From Acidimicrobiia bacterium (GTDB lineage: Bacteria; Actinomycetota; Acidimicrobiia; IMCC26256; JAENVU01): DNA of 5,288 nt. The stretch's first letter is position 1. Each line of letters begins with the position of its first letter. Below, piece by piece: positions 1 to 5,288 of the stretch. Where the stretch lies: NCBI GenBank assembly GCA_025357995.1, contig JANYLF010000003.1, positions 1-5,288 of the forward strand, written 5' to 3'. The notes beneath the pieces were generated by a model. That model saw nothing but the letters and a program-made list of their open reading frames with translations, had not been told where the DNA came from and did not search any database. Both the position numbers and the translations under genes were made by a program.

Positions 1-247
1 CCGCGACCTCCAACCGCCCGCGGATCACGCCCGCGGCCACCCGGTCCGCGTCCGACGACACATCGAGCGCGTCGAGCGCGTGCAACGTGAGCCGGTCGTG
101 ATCCGCGCGCTCGGCGGCGGCCTCGGGGGAGTAGTCGGTCAGCTCGTGGTCGTGACCCCCGATGCCGTCGGTCGTGGCGGCGATGGGGTCGAGACGCGCG
201 TACGTCTCCACGTACGCGTCGGAAAGCTCGTCGATCGGTCGCTTCAC
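1..247 (-). CDS. DUF885 family protein, N-terminal fragment (left edge)
   Basis: An open minus-strand frame runs from the left edge to a GTG at 247-245 and gives 82 residues of the amino end. The protein begins VKRPIDELSDAYVETYARLD and continues with GIGGHDHELTDYSPE and a charged helical stretch ending RGRLEVA. This order (helix with 'DAYVE..ARLDP', then 'G..GHD..L.D.SPE', then 'R...T..ALDAL') is what I recall from the start of bacterial DUF885 proteins. That family has no settled function and is often described as peptidase-like; the region that would show a catalytic motif lies outside the window. There is no signal peptide or membrane segment in the visible part, so a cytosolic protein is likely. 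The GTG is chosen because GAGGA lies five bases upstream of it. An in-frame ATG at 271-269 would add eight residues but has only a weak ribosome site and would leave 33 bases before the divergent gene. Family assignment is from memory of sequence pattern. Confidence 0.7.
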   Translation of the reverse strand, partial: MKRPIDELSDAYVETYARLDPIAATTDGIGGHDHELTDYSPEAAAERADHDRLTLHALDALDVSSDADRVAAGVIRGRLEVA

Positions 248-252
248 GTCGT

Positions 253-257
253 TCCTC
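253..257 (-). promoter_or_regulatory. Ribosome binding site deciding the DUF885 start
   Basis: Read on the minus strand these bases are GAGGA, followed by a five-base spacer (ACGAC) and the GTG at 247-245. This is a good Shine-Dalgarno match at normal spacing. It favours the GTG over the upstream in-frame ATG at 271-269, which is preceded only by a GGACG-like sequence. Confidence 0.55.
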
Positions 258-287
258 AGGTTTCGTTCCATCGTCCAGGCGCCAGCG

Positions 288-297
288 ACGCTACCGT
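288..297. promoter_or_regulatory. Candidate divergent promoter with overlapping -10 hexamers
   Basis: The ten bases ACGCTACCGT hold a plus-strand hexamer TACCGT (292-297) and a minus-strand hexamer TAGCGT (293-288). Both fit the TANNNT form typical of actinobacterial housekeeping -10 elements, and both use the same central TA step. The plus element sits seven bases before the ettA GTG, which would put the transcript start at or next to the start codon (leaderless). The minus element would start a transcript near 280-281, giving the DUF885 gene a leader of about 33 bases that includes its GAGGA ribosome site. No convincing -35 hexamer was seen on either side. This is an inference from motif and position only. 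Confidence 0.4.
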
Positions 298-304
298 CGG
301 CCCC

Positions 305-2008
305 GTGGCGGCCCAGTTCATCTTCACCATGCGTAACTTGTCCCGGTTTCACCCACCGGATCGGCAAGTCCTCGAGAACATCAACCTGTCGTTCTACCCG
401 GGCGCCAAGATCGGCGTCCTCGGTTCCAACGGCGCGGGAAAGTCGAGTCTGCTGCGGATCATGGCCGGCGAGGACGACGGCTTCAGCGGCGAGGCGCGCC
501 TCACCCAAGGCTTCACCGTCGGCATGTTGCACCAGGAGCCGCAGCTCGACAACGCCAAGGATGTCCTCGGCAATGTGATGGACGGCGTCGGCGAGACCGC
601 GAGCCTGCTGGAACGGTACGACGCCGTGCTGGCCGGTTGGGCCGATCCCGACGCCGACTACGACAAGCTCGGAACCCAACAAGCGCAACTCGAAAAAGAG
701 ATCGAGGCTGCGGGCGCGTGGGACCTCAAGCGCACCATCGACATTGCGATGGACGCGCTGCGTCTGCCGCCCGGCGAGGCCGCGGTCGATGTGCTGTCCG
801 GCGGTGAGCGACGACGCGTGGCGTTGTGTCGCCTGTTGCTCGCGCGGCCGGATCTCCTGCTCCTCGACGAACCCACGAACCATCTCGACGCGGAATCGGT
901 CGCGTGGTTGGAGCGCTTCCTCGGTGAGTACCACGGCACCGTCGTGGCGGTGACTCACGATCGGTACTTCCTCGACAACGTCGCCGGTTGGATTCTCGAG
1001 CTCGATCGCGGCAAGGGCATTCCTTGGGAAGGCAACTACTCGTCGTGGCTGGAGCAGAAGGAAGCACGGCTCGCGCAAGAGGAGAAGTCCGACAAAGCCC
1101 GCCAACGCACGCTCGCGCGTGAGCTCGAGTGGATTCGCCTCGCGCCGCGCGCTCGTCAAGCCAAGGGTAAAGCGCGCCTCAACGCGTACGAGGCCCTCGT
1201 CGCGGAAGCCGAGGGTGTGGCCGAGCGCGCTGAACAACTCGTCATCGCGATTCCGGCCGGGCCGCGTCTCGGCGACGTCGTGGTGGAAGCCGAACATCTC
1301 ACCAAGGGCTTCGGCGACCGCCTGCTGATCGACGACTTGTCGTTCACCCTGCCGCGCGGTGGAATCGTCGGCGTCATCGGGCCGAACGGCGCCGGCAAGA
1401 CCACGTTGTTCAAGATGATCATTGCCGCGAGCGAAAAAGCCGCGGCCGAACCCGTCGACGCACCGGACGGCGGCGCGTTGCGCGTCGGCCCCACGGTCAA
1501 GCTCGCCTACGTGGACCAGAGTCGCGATTCACTCGACGGGTCCAAGACCGTCTTCGAAGAGATCACCGGTGGTGCCGAACACATCGTCGTGGGCGGTCGC
1601 GAGATTCATTCCCGCGCGTACGTGGCCGGCTTCAACTTCAAGGGCTCGGACCAGCAACAGACCGTCGGCAAGCTGTCCGGAGGCGAGCGCAACCGGCTAC
1701 ATCTCGCCAAGGTGCTCACCCAGGGCGGCAACGTGCTGCTGCTCGACGAACCGACCAACGACCTCGACGTCGACACCATGCGCGCGCTCGAAGATGCGCT
1801 ACTCGCGTTCGCGGGCTGCGCGGTGGTGATCAGCCACGATCGGTGGTTCCTCGATCGCATCGCGACCCACGTGCTCGCGTTCGAAGGTGATTCCGAGGTG
1901 CGGTGGTTCGAAGGCAACTTCTCCGACTACGAAGTCGAGCGCCACAAGCGCCTCGGCGCGGAGGCCGACCAGCCCCACCGCATCAAGTACAAGCCGCTAG
2001 TCAGGTGA
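305..2008 (+). CDS. ettA: Energy-dependent translational throttle protein EttA (ABC-F ATPase)
   Basis: This is a cytosolic ABC-F protein with two ATPase domains and no membrane segments. EttA binds the ribosomal E site and gates the first steps of elongation according to ATP/ADP level. The product is 567 residues; E. coli EttA is 555. Domain 1 shows Walker A GSNGAGKSS (40-48), signature LSGGE (164-168), Walker B LLLLDEP with Glu189 and switch His218. An arm insertion lies at about 94-138. The inter-domain linker that contacts the P-site tRNA in EttA runs about 237-320 and keeps GIPWEGNYSSWLEQK and RQAKGKARL. Domain 2 shows Walker A GPNGAGKTT (359-367), LSGGE (457-461), Glu482 and His511. The end RIKYK matches EttA. 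The GTG start is chosen because AAQFIFTM aligns with the EttA amino end (MAQFVYTM); the upstream in-frame ATG at 80 would run antisense through the DUF885 gene. There is no Shine-Dalgarno before the GTG, consistent with leaderless translation. The stop overlaps the next gene by four bases. An eight-residue or so insertion follows the second Walker A. Confidence 0.95.
   Translation: MAAQFIFTMRNLSRFHPPDRQVLENINLSFYPGAKIGVLGSNGAGKSSLLRIMAGEDDGFSGEARLTQGFTVGMLHQEPQLDNAKDVLGNVMDGVGETASLLERYDAVLAGWADPDADYDKLGTQQAQLEKEIEAAGAWDLKRTIDIAMDALRLPPGEAAVDVLSGGERRRVALCRLLLARPDLLLLDEPTNHLDAESVAWLERFLGEYHGTVVAVTHDRYFLDNVAGWILELDRGKGIPWEGNYSSWLEQKEARLAQEEKSDKARQRTLARELEWIRLAPRARQAKGKARLNAYEALVAEAEGVAERAEQLVIAIPAGPRLGDVVVEAEHLTKGFGDRLLIDDLSFTLPRGGIVGVIGPNGAGKTTLFKMIIAASEKAAAEPVDAPDGGALRVGPTVKLAYVDQSRDSLDGSKTVFEEITGGAEHIVVGGREIHSRAYVAGFNFKGSDQQQTVGKLSGGERNRLHLAKVLTQGGNVLLLDEPTNDLDVDTMRALEDALLAFAGCAVVISHDRWFLDRIATHVLAFEGDSEVRWFEGNFSDYEVERHKRLGAEADQPHRIKYKPLVR
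2005..2008 (+). promoter_or_regulatory. GTGA stop/start overlap (translational coupling)
   Basis: The methyltransferase start GTG (2005-2007) shares bases with the ettA stop TGA (2006-2008). The 20 bases upstream contain no clear purine-rich ribosome site. Ribosomes ending on ettA are therefore the likely source of initiation on the second gene, keeping the two products in a linked ratio. The overlap is seen directly; the coupling is inferred. Confidence 0.7.
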
Positions 2009-3192
2009 CCACCATCGAACTGGTTCCGGACAAGGTGGTGGCGGGTGGCGAAGCGCTCGCGCGGGATGCCGACGGGCGGGTTGTCCTCATCGAAGGCGCG
2101 ATCCCCGGCGAGCGGGTGAAGGTCGAGATTCACAACGCGAAGAAGAAGTTCGCGCGCGGTCGGATTCTCGAGGTGCTCGAACCGTCGCCGGACCGCGTGG
2201 CCCCGCCGTGTGTGCACGTGGCGGAGGGGTGCGGCGGATGCGAATGGCAGCACATCGCCCCGGACGCGCAACGCGGCCTGCGACGCGACATCGTGGTCGA
2301 CGCGCTGACGCGCCTCGGCAAAATCGACGACGCGGAGACGCTCGTCGCCGCGCCGGTTGCACTGCCCGATGAGAACTTCCGGACATCGGTCCGCGTGTTG
2401 ATGGTGAAGGGTCGCCCGGCGTTTCGGCGCGCGTATTCACACGATCCCGTCCTCGTCGACTCGTGCCTCGTCGCCCACCCGCTCATCGAGTCGTTGATTG
2501 CCGACGCCAAATTCGACGCGGTGAAGGAAGCCGAGATCCGCTGCGGCTCGCGTACCGGCGAGCGCCTCGTGATCGCGTTCCCCACGACGCGCTATCTGAT
2601 CTTGCCCGACGACGTGGTCACGATCGGGGCCGACGACCTCGAAGCGGGCCGGACCGCAATGTTCGCGGAGGAGGCTGCCGGTCGGCGGTGGCGGATCTCG
2701 GCCACGTCGTTCTTCCAGACTCGGGTCGACGGTGCCGACGCGCTCGCCGCCCTCGTGAAGGCCGCGGTTCCCGACACCGCTACCACGGTGGTGGATCTCT
2801 ATGCGGGCGTCGGACTCTTCGCCGGTACCGTTGCGACCGCCACCCGGGCCGTGCACGCGGTGGAGGGCAATCCCGCCGCGGTGAGAGACGCCCGGCACAA
2901 TCTCGCGGCCGACAACGTGAAGGTGGAGCGCGCCGACATCGGCCAATGGGACGCGGTCCCGGCCGACGTGGTGATCGCCGATCCGAGTCGCGCCGGCCTC
3001 GGCGCGGAGGTGGTCGGTGCGATCGCGGCGACGAACGCGGCGCGGGTGATTCTGGTGGCATGTGACGCGGCGGCGCTGGGCCGTGACGTGAAGCTCCTGA
3101 CCGACGAGGGGTACCGCCTCACGAGCGCCACACCGGTCGATCTGTTCCCGCACACGAGCCACGTCGAGGTGGTCGCGGTACTCGATCGGTAG
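2005..3192 (+). CDS. TRAM-domain [4Fe-4S] RNA m5U methyltransferase, RlmC/RlmD/TrmA family
   Basis: The predicted enzyme uses S-adenosylmethionine to make 5-methyluridine in structured RNA, most likely 23S rRNA; the exact uridine cannot be told from sequence. It has 395 residues, a little shorter than E. coli RlmD (433). An amino-terminal TRAM-like RNA-binding domain spans about 1-57. The iron-sulfur cysteines are Cys69, Cys76, Cys79 (in CGGC) and Cys154 (DSCLVAHP). TrmA lacks both the TRAM domain and the cluster, so RlmC/RlmD-type is preferred. The SAM-binding loop is DLYAGVGLFA (264-273) with acidic Glu287 after it; FFQ (236-238) precedes it. Motif DPSRAG holds Asp326. The catalytic Cys353 is in ACDAAALGRD and the proposed base Glu388 is in FPHTSHVE. 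The Cys-to-Glu distance of 35 residues equals that in RlmD (Cys389, Glu424). The start is the GTG whose GTGA overlaps the ettA stop. It has no clear Shine-Dalgarno, which fits coupled re-initiation. An in-frame ATG at 1903 would overlap ettA by about 100 bases and adds a non-family extension. Confidence 0.9.
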   Translation: MTTIELVPDKVVAGGEALARDADGRVVLIEGAIPGERVKVEIHNAKKKFARGRILEVLEPSPDRVAPPCVHVAEGCGGCEWQHIAPDAQRGLRRDIVVDALTRLGKIDDAETLVAAPVALPDENFRTSVRVLMVKGRPAFRRAYSHDPVLVDSCLVAHPLIESLIADAKFDAVKEAEIRCGSRTGERLVIAFPTTRYLILPDDVVTIGADDLEAGRTAMFAEEAAGRRWRISATSFFQTRVDGADALAALVKAAVPDTATTVVDLYAGVGLFAGTVATATRAVHAVEGNPAAVRDARHNLAADNVKVERADIGQWDAVPADVVIADPSRAGLGAEVVGAIAATNAARVILVACDAAALGRDVKLLTDEGYRLTSATPVDLFPHTSHVEVVAVLDR

Positions 3193-3210
3193 GTGCCGCA
3201 GCGGTCGCGC

Positions 3211-3216
3211 TACGGT
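3211..3216 (+). promoter_or_regulatory. Candidate -10 element upstream of fumC
   Basis: TACGGT fits the TANNNT form and sits in the 67-base gap after the methyltransferase stop. A transcript starting about seven bases downstream would have a leader of roughly 36-38 bases that contains the GGAGG ribosome site. The context GCTACGGT resembles the GCTACCGT found ahead of ettA. No good -35 hexamer is visible 16-18 bases upstream, so confidence is low; fumC could also be read through from the upstream genes. Confidence 0.3.
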
Positions 3217-3249
3217 CCGCGACAGATCAAACGGAGCGAACGCAGCCGT

Positions 3250-3254
3250 GGAGG
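3250..3254 (+). promoter_or_regulatory. Ribosome binding site of fumC (decides the start)
   Basis: GGAGG is followed by a five-base spacer (GAACG) and the ATG at 3260. This is a strong Shine-Dalgarno. It overlaps the in-frame GTG at 3248, which therefore cannot use it, so the ATG at 3260 is the better start. Confidence 0.75.
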
Positions 3255-3259
3255 GAACG

Positions 3260-4656
<1,397 letters not shown>

Positions 4657-4660
<4 letters not shown>

Positions 4661-4686
4661 CGCGTCCCTGTCCGACGCGACAGAAT
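4657..4686 (+). promoter_or_regulatory. Possible leaderless promoter for the SDR gene
   Basis: CTGACG (4657-4662), overlapping the fumC stop, matches the core of a TTGACA -35 box. An 18-base spacer separates it from CAGAAT (4681-4686), which is one base off TAGAAT. Six bases separate CAGAAT from the SDR ATG, and no Shine-Dalgarno is present, so the transcript could begin at or just before the ATG. Both hexamers are imperfect, and the alternative is simple read-through from fumC. Confidence 0.25.
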
Positions 4687-4692
4687 CTCGGA

Positions 4693-5288
4693 ATGGACTT
4701 CGCGGGCAAGCACGTCATCGTCACGGGTGGGTCGCAGGGCATCGGCCTCGAGACCACACGGCTGCTCGCGCAACGCGGCGCCAAAGTGTCGATCGTCGCG
4801 CGCACCGAGGCGCGCCTGCGCCAGGCTGCAGCCGACATCGGTCATGACGTCGCGTGGGCAAGTGCCGACGTGACGGACCCGTCCGCGGTCGATGCCGCGT
4901 TCGCGGCGCTCACCGATCGCAATGGGCCGTGTGAGCTCCTGATCAGCTGCGCCGGCATCGCGCATCCCGGCTACTTCGACGAGCTCGATCTCGACGTGTT
5001 CCGCGCGCAGATGGATCTGATCTACTTCGGCACGCTGCACGCGATTCGTGCGGTACTGCCCGACATGTTGGAGCGGGGCAGTGGTGGGCTCGTCGGTGTG
5101 TCATCGGGCGCGGCGCTCATTGGCGTGTTCGGCTACGGCGCCTACGCGCCCGCGAAGTTCGCGGTGCGCGGCCTGATGGAGACGTTGCGGGCCGAGTACG
5201 GCCATCGCGGGCTGTACATCGCGTGCGCATTTCCAGGCGACACGCTCACGCCGGGCTTCGAAAACGAGAACCGGTTGAAGCCGCCCGA
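4693..5288 (+). CDS. Short-chain dehydrogenase/reductase, 3-ketodihydrosphingosine reductase-like, partial (right edge)
   Basis: The first 198 codons of a classical SDR are visible; no stop is reached. The Rossmann start has TGGSQGIG (11-18). Arg37 after the second strand (IVAR) suggests NADP(H). DVTD (59-62) would hold the adenine. The NNAG position reads SCAG (85-88). The catalytic Ser138, Tyr151 and Lys155 are present (VSSGA; YAPAK), with the usual 13-residue Ser-Tyr distance. After YAPAKFAVRGLMETLRAEYG the chain reads AFPGDTLTPGFENENRLKP. This closely parallels the PPDTDTPGF-EEN-TKP segment of eukaryotic 3-ketodihydrosphingosine reductases, which reduce 3-ketosphinganine in sphingolipid synthesis. 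That resemblance sets it apart from generic SDRs, but the true substrate could be another long-chain ketone or hydroxy lipid. The usual helix-4 Asn (N-Y-x-G) is Ile110 here. The ATG starts 32 bases after fumC with no clear ribosome site. Family level is secure; substrate is uncertain. Confidence 0.85.
   Translation, partial: MDFAGKHVIVTGGSQGIGLETTRLLAQRGAKVSIVARTEARLRQAAADIGHDVAWASADVTDPSAVDAAFAALTDRNGPCELLISCAGIAHPGYFDELDLDVFRAQMDLIYFGTLHAIRAVLPDMLERGSGGLVGVSSGAALIGVFGYGAYAPAKFAVRGLMETLRAEYGHRGLYIACAFPGDTLTPGFENENRLKPP

Noticed and set aside
17..37. Direct repeat GCCCGCGG (17-24 and 30-37)
   Set aside because: Only eight bases long, inside coding sequence, and expected by chance and Gly/Arg codon use at this GC content.
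80..304. Upstream extension of the ettA frame from an ATG at 80
   Set aside because: The extra 75 residues do not resemble EttA, the family amino end begins at GTG 305, and the stretch is antisense to the DUF885 coding region.
1903..2004. Upstream extension of the methyltransferase frame from an ATG at 1903
   Set aside because: It lies inside the end of ettA in another frame, is Arg/Pro-rich and not family-like; the GTG at 2005 starts just before the TRAM domain.
4670..4683. TGTC...GACA inverted repeat in the gap between fumC and the SDR
   Set aside because: Only four paired bases around a six-base loop and no following T-run, so it is not a credible terminator or operator.

Overview
The window is a GC-rich (roughly two-thirds G+C by eye), tightly packed stretch of bacterial chromosome with short gaps and frequent GTG starts. 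The gene contents and the TANNNT-type -10 motifs without clear -35 boxes suggest a high-GC actinobacterium. An uncultured or Acidimicrobiia-like lineage is possible, but the sequence alone does not settle this. No tRNA, rRNA, mobile element, CRISPR array, origin or large repeat was seen.

Layout, left to right: (1) bases 1-247, minus strand, the start of a DUF885-family protein that runs off the left edge. (2) A 57-base divergent gap (248-304) with what looks like two back-to-back -10 elements sharing one TA step. (3) 305-2008, plus strand, a full-length EttA-type ABC-F ribosome ATPase, probably translated from a leaderless GTG. (4) 2005-3192, plus strand, a TRAM-domain, iron-sulfur RNA m5U methyltransferase of the RlmC/RlmD type, overlapping ettA by the four bases GTGA. 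(5) 3260-4660, plus strand, a complete class II fumarase (FumC) with its own strong Shine-Dalgarno and possibly its own promoter. (6) 4693-5288, plus strand, the first 198 codons of a short-chain dehydrogenase/reductase most like 3-ketodihydrosphingosine reductases, cut by the right edge.

Functionally, genes 3 and 4 form a plausible two-gene translation unit: a ribosome-gating ATPase followed by an RNA-modifying enzyme, with coupled translation. FumC is a housekeeping TCA-cycle enzyme with no obvious link to them. The SDR is the least ordinary gene: its C-terminal segment strongly resembles the sphingoid-base reductase family, yet the usual active-site Asn position reads Ile. Nothing here looks like a new multi-gene system. 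The points worth following are the SDR active site, the shared divergent promoter, the leaderless ettA start and the ettA-methyltransferase coupling.
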